The notes under the pieces were generated by a model. It worked only from the letters and a program-made list of their open reading frames with translations, was not told the origin of the DNA and searched no databases. Shown here piece by piece: positions 35,762-45,725 of a stretch of 64,000 nucleotides of DNA. How positions within the stretch are numbered: the stretch's first letter is position 1; every line of letters begins with the position of its first letter. The stretch spans positions 1 through 64,000 of the forward strand of contig NZ_LHZC01000052.1 in the NCBI RefSeq assembly GCF_001580615.1, given 5' to 3'. The position numbers were made by a program, and so were the translations under genes. The DNA is from Acetobacter malorum. GTDB lineage: Bacteria > Pseudomonadota > Alphaproteobacteria > Acetobacterales > Acetobacteraceae.

Positions 35762-36856
35762 TCAGACGTTAAAGCGGAACAGCAGGACGTCTCCGTCCTT
35801 CACCACGTAATCCCGCCCTTCAATCCGCAGGCGACCAGCTTCTTTCGCGCCAGCCTCACCCCCGAACTGAATGTAATCATCATAGGCTACTGTTTCACAT
35901 GCAATGAAACCGCGTTCAAAATCATTGTGAATGACGGCAGCAGCCTGCGGTGCCTTGGTGCCTTCGGTAATGGTCCAGGCACGCGTTTCTTTCGGCCCTA
36001 CGGTAAAGTAGGTGCGCAGACCCAGCAGGCCGTAACCCGCTGCAATCACACGGTCCAGACCACTATCGCTCAGGCCGAGACCTTCCAGAAATTCACGGCG
36101 TTCTTCATCCGCAAGCTGGCTGACTTCGGCCTCAATCGCGGCGGAAACAATCACCACGGCAGCACCTTCTTCTACCGCCTTGGCCTGTACTTTTTTGGAG
36201 AAATCATTCCCGGTGGCTGCGGAGTCTTCATCCACGTTGCACACATACAGAACCGGCTTGGTGGTCATCAGCTGCAGGCGACGCACAGCCTCTTCCGCCC
36301 CCGCCGGAATGGCGGTGCGGGCCGGACGACCTTCCTTGAGCGCTTCGATCAGCGGTTCCACCACCTCAACCTGCGCCATGGCTTCGGCATCACGGTTTTT
36401 GGCGCGCTTCTGCAGGGCAGGCAGACGCTTTTCCAGCGAATCCAGATCCGCCAGCATCAGTTCCGTTTCAATAATTTCCGCATCACGCACGGGGTCCACG
36501 CCGCCCTCAACATGCGTGATGTCATCATCTTCAAAGCAGCGCAGCACATGGATAATGGCGTCAACTTCACGGATATTGGCCAGAAACTGGTTGCCCAGCC
36601 CTTCCCCGCGGGACGCGCCACGCACGAGGCCGGCAATATCCACAAACTCCAGACTGGTGGGCACTTCTTTCTGGGATTTGCCGACTTTTGCCAGCTTCCC
36701 AAGCCGGGGGTCCGGCACAGCCACGCGGCCCACGTTGGGCTCAATGGTGCAGAACGGATAGTTAGCCGCCTGCGCTGTGGCTGTTGCTGTCAGCGCGTTG
36801 AACAGGGTGGACTTGCCCACATTGGGAAGACCGACAATACCGCAATTAAACCCCAT
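35762..36856 (-). CDS. ychF: Redox-regulated ATPase YchF (Obg-like)
   Basis: A 364-residue TRAFAC-class P-loop protein. GLPNVGKSTLFNALT (G1) at residue 9, DIAGLVRGASRGEGLGNQFL (G3) and a C-terminal TGS-like domain ending FRFNV identify it. YchF prefers ATP, binds ribosomes and has been linked to stress responses. Its start overlaps the pth stop by one base; pth and ychF are a conserved pair. Confidence 0.96.
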   Translation of the reverse strand: MGFNCGIVGLPNVGKSTLFNALTATATAQAANYPFCTIEPNVGRVAVPDPRLGKLAKVGKSQKEVPTSLEFVDIAGLVRGASRGEGLGNQFLANIREVDAIIHVLRCFEDDDITHVEGGVDPVRDAEIIETELMLADLDSLEKRLPALQKRAKNRDAEAMAQVEVVEPLIEALKEGRPARTAIPAGAEEAVRRLQLMTTKPVLYVCNVDEDSAATGNDFSKKVQAKAVEEGAAVVIVSAAIEAEVSQLADEERREFLEGLGLSDSGLDRVIAAGYGLLGLRTYFTVGPKETRAWTITEGTKAPQAAAVIHNDFERGFIACETVAYDDYIQFGGEAGAKEAGRLRIEGRDYVVKDGDVLLFRFNV

Positions 36857-37437
36857 CAGCCTTTACTCCCATCTGGCAACGCAACCTGCGTCATGAATTG
36901 ATCCGACCGGCCTTCAGCCAGCAGAGGCGCTGCATCTGCCATTTTATCCAGCAGAGGCTCAAGCCAGGTCTGTCGGTCCGTGTCTGTAAAATTTCCAAGC
37001 ACCCAGCCATGCACGCGCTCCTTGATACCGGGATGTCCGATACCAATCCGCACACGCCAGTAGTCCGGAGTGCCAAGCATCTTGTCCATGGAACGCAGGC
37101 CGTTATGCCCTGCAGCCCCGCCACCGCGCTTAACCCGCACCTTACCCGGTGCAAGATCCAGCTCGTCATGAAAAGCGGTAATATGGTCGGGCGTAATCTT
37201 ATAAAACGCCGCGGCTTCCTGCACACTTGTTCCGGAAAGGTTCATGTACGTCATGGGGCGCAGCAGCAGCACGCGGTGCGTGCCAATCCGGCCTTCCGAA
37301 ACGAGTCCCTTAAAACGGGTCCGCCATGGAGAAAATCCGTAGCGGCTGGCAATGGTTTCCACTGCCATGAAACCGACATTGTGCCTGTGTCGGCTCATCG
37401 AAGACTCGGGATTACCGAGTCCGGCCCAGAGCAACAT
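36856..37437 (-). CDS. pth: Peptidyl-tRNA hydrolase
   Basis: A 193-residue enzyme that recycles tRNA from stalled peptidyl-tRNA. I chose the ATG at 37437 (MLLWAGLGNPE) with an AGGA site; the frame continues 11 codons upstream. Catalytic features are RHNVGFMAVE (the His), LLRPMTYMNLSG, FHDELDLAPGKVRVKRGGGAAGHNGL. It sits between rplY and ychF on the same strand. Confidence 0.95.
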   Translation of the reverse strand: MLLWAGLGNPESSMSRHRHNVGFMAVETIASRYGFSPWRTRFKGLVSEGRIGTHRVLLLRPMTYMNLSGTSVQEAAAFYKITPDHITAFHDELDLAPGKVRVKRGGGAAGHNGLRSMDKMLGTPDYWRVRIGIGHPGIKERVHGWVLGNFTDTDRQTWLEPLLDKMADAAPLLAEGRSDQFMTQVALPDGSKG

Positions 37438-37521
37438 CACTGGTCCTGCATCTTGGTGAGTTGGGGGCACGTGCTGTGCACATGCCCCCGCACTCTAATT
37501 TTCAGAACGTCAGTCTGGCGT

Positions 37522-38142
37522 TCAGGCAGAAGGAGCTTCTGCTTCGCCGTCTTCAGCTTCATCAGCTGCATCAACGCTCGGTGCGGCGATCGTGGCGATC
37601 ACGAAGTTGGGGATGTGCACCAGCGGGGTCACGTTTTCCGTGCCCTTCAGGTCTTCCCAACGCACGTTGTCGTTGATGTCCAGAGCGGACAGGTCAACCG
37701 TGAAGAATTCAGGGATGTGTTCTGCATCCGCTTCAACTTCAACCGTGTGACGCACGATGTTCAGAACGCCGCCGCGCTTGAGGCCCGGAGCTTTTTCTTC
37801 ACCAGAGAAGTGAACGGAGACTTCAACGGTCACTTTCTGACCAGCTGCCAGACGCAGGAAGTCGATATGTTCCGGAGAGTCTTTCACCGGGTGCAGCTGG
37901 ATGTCACGAATCAGGGCGCGTTCGGTGCCACCACCGGCAACCTTGATTTCGTAAACGCGTGAGCGCCAGCCGGAAGCCTGAATCCCTTTGATAACAATGC
38001 GGGGATCAAGAGCGATCAGAGTCGGTTCTTTTTTACCGCCATAAATCACGCCCGGTACCAGGCCAGCACGTCTCGTTGCACGCGCTGCCCCCTTACCTGC
38101 TTTCGCGCGCGCCGAAGCGTCGATAGATGTAATCTTGGACAC
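37522..38142 (-). CDS. rplY: Large ribosomal subunit protein bL25/Ctc
   Basis: A 206-residue general-stress form of bL25, which binds 5S rRNA. I placed the start at a GTG (38142, reading [16 protein letters not shown]) because AGGAG stands eight bases upstream; the frame opens about 100 bases earlier without a site. An N-terminal 5S-binding domain with [13 protein letters not shown] is followed by the TL5/CTC beta domain and a Glu/Ala-rich tail. It heads the rplY-pth-ychF group. Confidence 0.94.
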   Translation of the reverse strand: MSKITSIDASARAKAGKGAARATRRAGLVPGVIYGGKKEPTLIALDPRIVIKGIQASGWRSRVYEIKVAGGGTERALIRDIQLHPVKDSPEHIDFLRLAAGQKVTVEVSVHFSGEEKAPGLKRGGVLNIVRHTVEVEADAEHIPEFFTVDLSALDINDNVRWEDLKGTENVTPLVHIPNFVIATIAAPSVDAADEAEDGEAEAPSA

Positions 38143-38332
38143 GTTGAATTCTCCTAAAAACCAAAACATGCAGGCCTCCAGGGGTGCCTGCACGGTGCGG
38201 TCGCCATACCGGAAAGGGGGGAGAAACGCAATGCTTCCGACCATTGGAGGGCAGAAAACCCGGCAATAAGGCTATGACGAGCAGGGACGGAAGCGGTATA
38301 GAAGCCCCTCCCCGCGCCCGCCAACCCGGACT

Positions 38333-39397
38333 ATGCCGATGTCAGACAAGCCGCAGCAATTTGCCAGTGACAACTATGCGGGCATCTGCCCGGAAGCATT
38401 GGAGGCCATCTCCCGCGCTTCCGCCACCGGCTCCGCCCCGGCCTACGGGGATGATGCCTGGACCCGTCTGGCGGCAGACGCCATCTGCACTCTGTTTGGC
38501 ACGCAGGCCTCGGTCTTTTTTGTTCTGACCGGCACAGCCGCCAATGCGCTGGCGCTGGCCACCCTCTGCCCGCCGTATTGCAGCGTGATTGCCTCTGATA
38601 TTGCGCATATCGAGACATCGGAACGCGGTGCGCCGGAGTTCTTTTCCGGCGGCAGCAAGCTGCTTACCCCACCCTGCCCGGATGGCAAGCTGACGCCAGA
38701 AGCCATCCGCCTGTGCCGCCGCAAGGCCAGCAGTCCCCATGCCTCGGAACCTGCCGTGGTCAGCATCACGCAGCCGACGGAAAACGGCCTGGTTTATACG
38801 CTGGAAGAAATCCGTGCGCTGGCGGAAGTCTGCAAGGAATGCGGGCTCAAACTCCATATGGATGGGGCCCGGTTTGCCTGTGCCATTGCAGCACTCGGCT
38901 GCACACCTGCGGCCATGACGTGGGAAGCCGGCGTGGATGCGCTGAGCTTTGGCGGCACCAAGAACGGTCTGGCCGTGGGCGATGCCGTCGTGTTTTTTGA
39001 CCGATCACTGGCCCGCGGCTTTGCCGAGCGCGCCAAGCAGGCCGGGCAACTGGCCTCCAAAATGCGGTTTATCACTGCCCCCTGGCTGAGCATGATTAAA
39101 AGCGGCGCGTGGCTGCGCAATGCGGAGCATGCGAATGCCAGCGCCCGCCAGTTCGCGCAGGCCGTAGAAACTATTCCCGGCGTACAACTGGCCTGGCCCG
39201 TGCAGTCCAATGCCGTGTTTTTGCTGATGCCCGAGCAGGCCATGAACAGCCTGCGCGCCAGAGGCTGGCGATTCCATACCTTCTTTGGCGCGGCGGCTCG
39301 CTTCCTGTTTGCATGGGATGCGCAAAGTGCCGCCATTGAGGCGCTTGCAGCCGATATCCGCGCCTGCATGACACGGCATCCCGCGTCTTTCCCTTGA
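38333..39397 (+). CDS. ltaE: Low-specificity L-threonine aldolase
   Basis: A 354-residue PLP enzyme of fold type I that splits threonine or allo-threonine into glycine and acetaldehyde. The PLP lysine is in LSFGGTKNGLAVGDAV, LHMDGARFACA supplies the cofactor aspartate, and FVLTGTAANALAL the phosphate site. The start is the ATG at 38333 or the one two codons later. It is monocistronic, transcribed away from rplY, with aspS 71 bases downstream. Confidence 0.92.
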   Translation: MPMSDKPQQFASDNYAGICPEALEAISRASATGSAPAYGDDAWTRLAADAICTLFGTQASVFFVLTGTAANALALATLCPPYCSVIASDIAHIETSERGAPEFFSGGSKLLTPPCPDGKLTPEAIRLCRRKASSPHASEPAVVSITQPTENGLVYTLEEIRALAEVCKECGLKLHMDGARFACAIAALGCTPAAMTWEAGVDALSFGGTKNGLAVGDAVVFFDRSLARGFAERAKQAGQLASKMRFITAPWLSMIKSGAWLRNAEHANASARQFAQAVETIPGVQLAWPVQSNAVFLLMPEQAMNSLRARGWRFHTFFGAAARFLFAWDAQSAAIEALAADIRACMTRHPASFP

Positions 39398-39468
39398 CAT
39401 CTGCGCGGCTCCCCGGCTTCCTCCCGCGCAGTTATAGAAACACAGGCCCTTAATTTCAGGACGAGAGA

Positions 39469-41265
39469 ATGCACCCTTACCGTACCCATAGCTGTTCGGC
39501 TCTTCGCGCACAGGATGCCGGCACCACAGCGCGCCTGTCCGGCTGGGTCCACAGCAAACGGGACCACGGCGGCCTGCTGTTTATCGACCTGCGCGACGAA
39601 ACCGGCATCACCCAGATTGTGATCCCGGCGGGTGACCCGGCCATGGAACTGGCTGAAAACACCCGTGTTGAAAGCGTGATTACGGTCACGGGTGAGGTGG
39701 TCCGCCGTGAGGAAGCCACCCGCAATCCGGATCTGGCCACCGGTGATATTGAAGTGCGCGCCCGTGAGTTTGTGGTGCAGTCCGCCGCTGCCGTCCTGCC
39801 GCTGCAGGTCGCTGGCCACGAGAACTATCCGGAAGACCTCCGCCTGCGCTATCGCTACATCGACCTGCGCCGCGAGAGCGTGCACAGCAACATGCTGCTG
39901 CGTGCCCGCGTGATCCAGAGCATGCGCAAGCGGATGACGGCTCTGAACTTCATTGAACTTCAGACCCCCATCCTGACCGCATCCTCCCCGGAAGGCGCAC
40001 GCGACTTTCTCGTTCCGGCACGTATGCACCCCGGCAAGTTCTACGCCCTGCCGCAGGCCCCGCAGCAGTTCAAACAGCTGGCCATGGTTGCCGGGTTTGA
40101 CCGCTACTTCCAGATTGCCCCCTGCTTCCGTGATGAAGCCTCCCGCGCGGATCGCTCTCCGGGTGAGTTCTACCAGCTCGATTTCGAGATGGCCTTCGCC
40201 ACGCAGGACGAAGTGTTCGCTACGCTAGAAGACGTGATGTCCGGCCTGTTTACCGAGTTCGGCAATGGCCGCACCGTCAGTCAGGCACCGTTTGAGCGGA
40301 TCCCCTATGCCCGCGCCATGAAGGTCTATGGCTCCGACAAGCCGGACCTGCGGAACCCGCTGCTGATTTCTGACGTGACGGAAGAGTTCGCTGGTTCCGG
40401 CTTTGGCCTGTTTGCCCGCATTGCGGCCGGTGGCGGCGAAATTCGCGCCATTCCGGCTCCCGGTGCCGGAGACAAGCCGCGCGCCTTCTTTGACAAGCTG
40501 AACAACTGGGCTCGCGAGTCCGGCGCAGGTGGTCTGGGCTACATCATTTTTGAAGCAGAAGGCGGCAAAGGCCCGATTGCCAAAAATCTGGAAGCGGACC
40601 GCGTTGAAGCCATTCGCACCAAGCTGGGCCTGAACGCGGGTGATGCCGTGTTCTTTGCTGCTGGCAAGGGTGATGAAGTGGCCAAGTTCTCCGGTCTGGT
40701 CCGCACCCGCATTGCGGAAGAGCTGGACCTGATTGAGAAGAACGCCTTCCGCTTCTGCTGGATTACCGACTTCCCGATGTATGAAATGAACGAGGAAACG
40801 GGACGCATCGACTTCTCGCACAACCCGTTCTCCATGCCGCAGGGTGGTCTGGAAGCGCTGAACACCAAAGACCCGCTGGAAATCAACGCTTACCAGTATG
40901 ACATTGTGTGTAACGGCATTGAGCTGTCCTCCGGCGCGATCCGTAACCATCTGCCGGAAGTCATGATCCGCGCCTTCGAGATTGCCGGTTATCCGGAAAG
41001 TGAAGTGGAAGCCCGGTTTGGCGGCATGCTGAACGCCTTCCGTTACGGTGCGCCGCCGCATGGTGGATCTGCGCCGGGCGTGGACCGTATTGTCATGCTG
41101 CTGGCGGATGAGCCGAACATTCGTGAAGTCATCCTGTTCCCGCTGAACCAGCAGGGCGAAGACCTGATGATGGGCGCTCCGGCTACCGTGCCGCCGGAAC
41201 GGCTGAAAGAGCTTTCTCTGGCTCTGGACCTGCCCAAGCCGAAACCGACCGTTAAAAAAGACTGA
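39469..41265 (+). CDS. aspS: Aspartyl-tRNA synthetase, bacterial type
   Basis: A 598-residue class II synthetase. It shows an OB-fold anticodon domain (about 1-110, [20 protein letters not shown]), motif 2 [24 protein letters not shown] near residue 225, a bacterial GAD insertion, and motif 3 [19 protein letters not shown] near residue 530. Whether it also charges tRNA-Asn cannot be told from the sequence alone. It appears to be a single-gene unit. Confidence 0.97.
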   Translation: MHPYRTHSCSALRAQDAGTTARLSGWVHSKRDHGGLLFIDLRDETGITQIVIPAGDPAMELAENTRVESVITVTGEVVRREEATRNPDLATGDIEVRAREFVVQSAAAVLPLQVAGHENYPEDLRLRYRYIDLRRESVHSNMLLRARVIQSMRKRMTALNFIELQTPILTASSPEGARDFLVPARMHPGKFYALPQAPQQFKQLAMVAGFDRYFQIAPCFRDEASRADRSPGEFYQLDFEMAFATQDEVFATLEDVMSGLFTEFGNGRTVSQAPFERIPYARAMKVYGSDKPDLRNPLLISDVTEEFAGSGFGLFARIAAGGGEIRAIPAPGAGDKPRAFFDKLNNWARESGAGGLGYIIFEAEGGKGPIAKNLEADRVEAIRTKLGLNAGDAVFFAAGKGDEVAKFSGLVRTRIAEELDLIEKNAFRFCWITDFPMYEMNEETGRIDFSHNPFSMPQGGLEALNTKDPLEINAYQYDIVCNGIELSSGAIRNHLPEVMIRAFEIAGYPESEVEARFGGMLNAFRYGAPPHGGSAPGVDRIVMLLADEPNIREVILFPLNQQGEDLMMGAPATVPPERLKELSLALDLPKPKPTVKKD

Positions 41266-41329
41266 CGCACGTCAGATGCCGCATTCGGGGTGGTTGCGCT
41301 TCCGCCCCGGATGCTCTTTTCTCGCAGGC

Positions 41330-42244
41330 ATGACTGCATTCCTCCGCCGCCATGCCCGTCGGGCGTTCAGCCACATGAGCCTGATACCCCGACCAGACGG
41401 GGGCCGCCCCTTCCGGGGGTATCTGGCCTCGGCGTTTCTTTTAAGCGCCCTGCCCTCCGCCTGCCTTGCAGCAGCACACCCGTCTTCCCCCACACCGACA
41501 TCCGCCCCGACGAACGCCACCAGCGCACTGGTTGGCCAGCGGGCGCTCTATGACCTCAGTCTGGCGGAATCCGGCGGCAATACGCTCTCCGCCACAGGCA
41601 ATATGACCTATGTGGTGCGGGATACGTGCTCGGCATGGTCCACTCAGCAACATCTGGATATTCAGAGCGCGACCCGAAACGGGGGCGCCGTCAACATGGT
41701 GTCCGATTACACCACGCTGGAAAGCAAGGATGGGCGGCATCTGGTGTTTCGCACGGTGCAGAAATCCAATGATGCCGTGCTGCAGGTTGTCAGCGGAGAA
41801 GCCAATGTCGATGCGCAGGGGCACGGCATTGTGCAGTATGAAAAGCCGATTAAGAAAACGCTGAAGCTGCCGGACGGCACATTGTTCCCCATGGCGCACA
41901 CCGCCGCCATTCTTGCCGCAGCACAGCGTGGCGCACCGAACATTGCCCCCTTGCTGTTTGACGGCACCGGACCGGATGGCGCGCAGGAGACATACATCAC
42001 CCTTCTGGGCTGGGGGCCGCCGAAAGACCCGGTCACCTCCCCCGCTCTGGCCAATCAGCCTGCCGGGCGCGTGCATGTGGCGTTTTTCAGCCGCACGCCG
42101 GACAGCATCCTGCCAGACTACGAGATTGGCATGCGCTATTTTGCAAATGGCGTTTCCGACATGCTGGATATGGATTTTGGCGATTTCCGCATGCGCGGCA
42201 CGCTGCACAGCCTGACCCTTCCGCCACGCGCCGCCCATTGCTGA
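41330..42244 (+). CDS. eipB: EipB-family periplasmic envelope protein (DUF1849)
   Basis: About 304 residues from this ATG; a start at 41375 would also give a good signal peptide (YLASAFLLSALPSACLAAA). The mature part begins LVGQRALYDLSLAESGGNTLSATGNMTYVVRDTCSAW and resembles EipB, a secreted beta-spiral protein needed for envelope integrity in Brucella. EipB has a disulfide between an early and a near-terminal cysteine, and matching cysteines appear here (VRDTCSAW and the last residue). The role in this organism is inferred. It lies between aspS and a TetR gene. Confidence 0.82.
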   Translation: MTAFLRRHARRAFSHMSLIPRPDGGRPFRGYLASAFLLSALPSACLAAAHPSSPTPTSAPTNATSALVGQRALYDLSLAESGGNTLSATGNMTYVVRDTCSAWSTQQHLDIQSATRNGGAVNMVSDYTTLESKDGRHLVFRTVQKSNDAVLQVVSGEANVDAQGHGIVQYEKPIKKTLKLPDGTLFPMAHTAAILAAAQRGAPNIAPLLFDGTGPDGAQETYITLLGWGPPKDPVTSPALANQPAGRVHVAFFSRTPDSILPDYEIGMRYFANGVSDMLDMDFGDFRMRGTLHSLTLPPRAAHC

Positions 42245-42384
42245 GGCCACGCTCCCTGTAAGACGCGGGAGCACCGCACCACAGAGCCTCGCAACAGGCA
42301 TGGCTGTATGCCCAAAACAGGCTTGTAAGGGAAAAATATCTCGTTTAATTCCGATTGGACGGAAACAACGAGCAAGAGAAGGTT

Positions 42385-42951
42385 ATGGCACGCCCCAGAA
42401 CCATCAACCGGGAACGGATCATGGAGTGTGCAGAGCAGCTTGTCCAGAGAGACGGTGCAATCGCTCTGACGCTCGACGCGGTCGCCCGGGAGGCCGGAAT
42501 TACCAAGGGCGGGTTGCAATACTGCTTTGGCAGTAAGGACGACCTGATTACGGCCCTGATTGACCGCTGGATTACAGCCTTCGATTCAGAAGTGCTGAAA
42601 CACACGCCCCCAGACGCCAGCCCTGCTGATAAGGCCCGTGCGTATGTTCAGGCCTGTGGCCAGCTTGATGATGCAACCCGCACCCGGATTGCCGGCACGC
42701 TCATCACCCTTTTACAATCTCCAGATCATCTCAAAAAAATACGAGACTGGTATGCCAGCTGGCTGACGAACGACGTCTGCCATTCTGATGAAGCACGGCA
42801 GATACGCACCATGATTTTTGCCGCAGAAGGTGCTTTTTTTCTTCGCAGTTTTGGTTTTATCACCATGCCAGATGCCGAGTGGCATGCGGCCTTTGCGGAT
42901 ATTCAAAAACTGATGTTGCCAACAGAGGCAGCCAGACCATCAAAAACCTAA
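42385..42951 (+). CDS. TetR-family regulator upstream of squalene-hopene cyclase
   Basis: A 188-residue TetR protein; the start at 42385 (MARPRTINRERIMECAEQL) has a GAGAAGG site, and a longer frame upstream is unsupported. The helix-turn-helix spans about residues 28-48 (DAVAREAGITKGGLQYCFGSK), and the rest is a helical ligand domain. It lies 43 bases before the squalene-hopene cyclase gene on the same strand, so the two may be co-transcribed. Its ligand and targets are unknown. Confidence 0.85.
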   Translation: MARPRTINRERIMECAEQLVQRDGAIALTLDAVAREAGITKGGLQYCFGSKDDLITALIDRWITAFDSEVLKHTPPDASPADKARAYVQACGQLDDATRTRIAGTLITLLQSPDHLKKIRDWYASWLTNDVCHSDEARQIRTMIFAAEGAFFLRSFGFITMPDAEWHAAFADIQKLMLPTEAARPSKT

Positions 42952-42994
42952 ATCGTCCAGACAAGATCTTCTATTTTTTGTAGGTGTTTATAGA

Positions 42995-45076
42995 ATGAAT
43001 ATGCCACTATTCAAAAGTATGGGAAACAGCCTGACCCATACTGTCTCTTCCGCCTGTGAGTGGTTGATCAGCCAGCAAAAGCCCGATGGCCACTGGGTTG
43101 GGCCGGTTGGGTCCAATGCCTCCATGGAGGCCGAATGGTGTCTGGCATTGTGGTTTCTTGGTCTGGACGACCACCCGTTGCGCCCGCGTCTGGGCAACGC
43201 GCTGCTGCAAACGCAGCGGGACGATGGCTCCTGGGGGATTTATCTGGGTGCAGGTAACGGGGATATTAACGCGACGGTTGAAGCCTATGCGGCCTTACGC
43301 TCACTCGGCTATCCGGAAGATCATCCCGCTCTGCACAAGGCCAGCGCATGGATTGCGCAAAAAGGCGGCCTGAGAAATATCCGGGTTTTCACGCGCTACT
43401 GGCTGGCGCTCATTGGGGAATGGCCGTGGGAGAAAACTCCCAACCTTCCGCCGGAAATTATCTGGTTCCCCAACAAGTTCGTTTTCTCCATCTATAATTT
43501 TGCGCAGTGGGCGCGGGCCACACTGGTTCCGCTGGCCGTGATCTCCGCGCGCCGCCCCAGCCGCCCCCTGCGCCCGCAGGACCGCCTGAATGCGCTCTTC
43601 CCTGAAGGGCGTGCGAATTTTGACTATACGCTGCCCAAAAAGGAAGGCCGGGATCTCTGGTCAGATTTTTTCCGCACGACGGATAAAGGCCTGCACTGGC
43701 TCCAGTCCAAATTTCTCAAACGCAATACACTACGTGAAGCCGCCATTCGCCATATGCTGGAATGGATCATCCGCCATCAGGATGCGGATGGAGGCTGGGG
43801 CGGCATTCAGCCACCGTGGGTCTATGGCCTGATGGCCCTGCATGGAGAAGGGTTTCAGTTCCATCACCCCGTTATGGCCAAGGCGCTTGATGCGCTGAAT
43901 GATCCCGGCTGGCGGCATGATAAAGGCGATGCCTCCTGGATTCAGGCCACCAACAGCCCGGTCTGGGATACCATGCTGGCCATTATGGCTCTGCATGACG
44001 CCAAAGCCGAAGAACGCTTTACACCGCAGATGGACAAAGCTCTGGGCTGGCTGCTGGACCGGCAGGTCCGCGTGAAAGGCGACTGGTCCATCAAGCTGCC
44101 AGATGTGGAACCCGGTGGCTGGGCCTTTGAATATGCCAATGACTTCTACCCGGATACGGATGATACCGCCGTCGCGCTGATCGCCCTCGCCTCCTGCCGC
44201 CACAGGCCGGAATGGAAAGAACGCGGCGTTGAAGAGGCTATTGCACGGGCCGTGCGGTGGCTGGTCGGTATGCAAAGCTCCTGCGGCGGCTGGGGGGCTT
44301 TTGATAAGGACAACAACAAGACCCTTCTTTCCAAAATCCCGTTCTGTGACTTTGGAGAAGCGCTTGACCCCCCGTCTGTGGATGTCACTGCGCATATTCT
44401 GGAAGCTTTCGGAATTCTGGGCCTCCCGCGTGACCTGCCCTGTATTCAACGCGCGCTGGCGTATGTCCGGGCCGAACAGGACCCGCAGGGACCATGGTTT
44501 GGCCGCTGGGGCGTGAACTACGTCTACGGCACCGGGGCGGTTCTGCCTGCTCTGGCCGCCATTGGGGAGAACATGACGCAGCCCTACATCACCAAAGCCT
44601 GTGACTGGCTGGTGGCCCACCAGCAGGACGATGGGGGCTGGGGTGAAAGTTGCGCGTCCTACATGGAGGTTTCCGCCATTGGGCGTGGCAAAACCACACC
44701 GTCCCAGACTGCATGGGCGCTGATGGGGCTGATTGCCGCTGCCCGCCCCCAGGATTTCGCTGCTATTGAAAAAGGCTGCCGCTATCTGATTGACCGGCAG
44801 GAACCAGACGGAAGCTGGACGGAAGAAGAGTATACCGGCACCGGCTTCCCCGGCTACGGTGTGGGCCAGACCATCAAGCTGGATGATCCGGCCTTGTCAA
44901 AACGTCTGCTTCAGGGGGCGGAACTCTCAAGGGCGTTCATGCTGCGGTATGACCTGTACCGGCAGTTCTTCCCCATCATGGCGCTTAGCCGGGCAAGCCG
45001 CCTGATCACGCCAAACGCCACAGCGGAAAAGGCGATTAACGCTGCCAGAAAAAATCTGGCGGAGACCGTCGCTTAA
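42995..45076 (+). CDS. shc: Squalene-hopene cyclase
   Basis: A 693-residue cyclase that folds squalene into hopene and hopanol on the inner membrane. The protonating motif D387-T-D-D is in YPDTDDTAVAL. At least six QW repeats are visible (for example QDADGGWGGI, QSSCGGWGAF, QQDDGGWGES, QEPDGSWTEE). The length is slightly above the usual 630-680. The gene stands alone behind a TetR gene, about 38 kb from the hpnMIJK genes in this window, instead of in a hpnCDEF cluster, so a second cyclase copy may exist elsewhere. Confidence 0.97.
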   Translation: MNMPLFKSMGNSLTHTVSSACEWLISQQKPDGHWVGPVGSNASMEAEWCLALWFLGLDDHPLRPRLGNALLQTQRDDGSWGIYLGAGNGDINATVEAYAALRSLGYPEDHPALHKASAWIAQKGGLRNIRVFTRYWLALIGEWPWEKTPNLPPEIIWFPNKFVFSIYNFAQWARATLVPLAVISARRPSRPLRPQDRLNALFPEGRANFDYTLPKKEGRDLWSDFFRTTDKGLHWLQSKFLKRNTLREAAIRHMLEWIIRHQDADGGWGGIQPPWVYGLMALHGEGFQFHHPVMAKALDALNDPGWRHDKGDASWIQATNSPVWDTMLAIMALHDAKAEERFTPQMDKALGWLLDRQVRVKGDWSIKLPDVEPGGWAFEYANDFYPDTDDTAVALIALASCRHRPEWKERGVEEAIARAVRWLVGMQSSCGGWGAFDKDNNKTLLSKIPFCDFGEALDPPSVDVTAHILEAFGILGLPRDLPCIQRALAYVRAEQDPQGPWFGRWGVNYVYGTGAVLPALAAIGENMTQPYITKACDWLVAHQQDDGGWGESCASYMEVSAIGRGKTTPSQTAWALMGLIAAARPQDFAAIEKGCRYLIDRQEPDGSWTEEEYTGTGFPGYGVGQTIKLDDPALSKRLLQGAELSRAFMLRYDLYRQFFPIMALSRASRLITPNATAEKAINAARKNLAETVA

Positions 45077-45092
45077 ACTTTTCATAAACAAA

Positions 45093-45122
45093 AACGGGCA
45101 GCATTTTTACAATGCTGCCCGT
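45093..45122 (-). terminator. Terminator of the minus-strand periplasmic protein gene
   Basis: A 12-base perfect stem, ACGGGCAGCATT at 45094-45105 pairing with AATGCTGCCCGT at 45111-45122, has a five-base loop. The U tract (five T) lies on the minus strand, so it mainly ends the gene at 45152-45703. On the plus strand it may still slow transcription out of shc. Confidence 0.85.
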
Positions 45123-45151
45123 CTGCAAAACGTAAACGATGGTTTTGCGTC

Positions 45152-45703
45152 TTACTGCGCCGCAGGCTGATGCTCCGCCCGCAAAACAGTAATCAGCTCC
45201 TGCATTTCCTGCGGATTGCTCTTCAGAATTGCAACATTGGCCGCCTCCGGCGTCGGGACACCATTCGTCGCCTGCCCCGGCGGCACGTTCATCAGGCTAC
45301 CGGTCAGACCCACACAGGTCAGGCTCATGACAAATTCACGCGCCGTAAAACCGTTGGTTTTCAAAATGGGTTCCAGACCGGGCACTTTCCCGACCATAGC
45401 AATCTGCTCTTCCAGAGACATGCCAAAGCGCCCCGGCGGCTGGATCTTGGCAGCCTGAATGGATTTAAGCGTAGAGGTCAGACGCGGCACCACATTGGAC
45501 GCCAGTTTGTAATGCAGCGCCGTCGTCATATCCCGCTGCAGGGTGGTGATCTGCTCCGGGGTCAGGTTGGGGCGAGTTGCCGGTGCGCCCTGCGTCTGGG
45601 CGGGTGCCTGAGCCGGTGCAGCGGTTTGCGCCAGAGCAGGCTGCGCCAGCACGCTGCCTGCCATCAGAACTGCGGCCAGAGCGGCCTTCTTCATTCCATT
45701 CAT
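45152..45703 (-). CDS. Secreted helical protein of unknown function
   Basis: A 183-residue protein with a clear signal peptide (MKKAALAAVLMAGSVLAQPALAQ) after the first ATG at 45703; a start three codons later is equally possible. A Pro/Ala/Gln linker follows, then helices (LTPEQITTLQRDMTTALHYKLASNVVPRL). No family is recognised. It follows the aminopeptidase gene by 22 bases on the same strand and ends at a strong terminator, and converges on shc. Confidence 0.7.
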   Translation of the reverse strand: MNGMKKAALAAVLMAGSVLAQPALAQTAAPAQAPAQTQGAPATRPNLTPEQITTLQRDMTTALHYKLASNVVPRLTSTLKSIQAAKIQPPGRFGMSLEEQIAMVGKVPGLEPILKTNGFTAREFVMSLTCVGLTGSLMNVPPGQATNGVPTPEAANVAILKSNPQEMQELITVLRAEHQPAAQ

Positions 45704-45725
45704 AACACTACAATCCTTCTTCACG

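Noticed and set aside
34486-36901. Long plus-strand frames opposite proA and ychF
   Set aside because: Antisense shadows of two conserved housekeeping genes.
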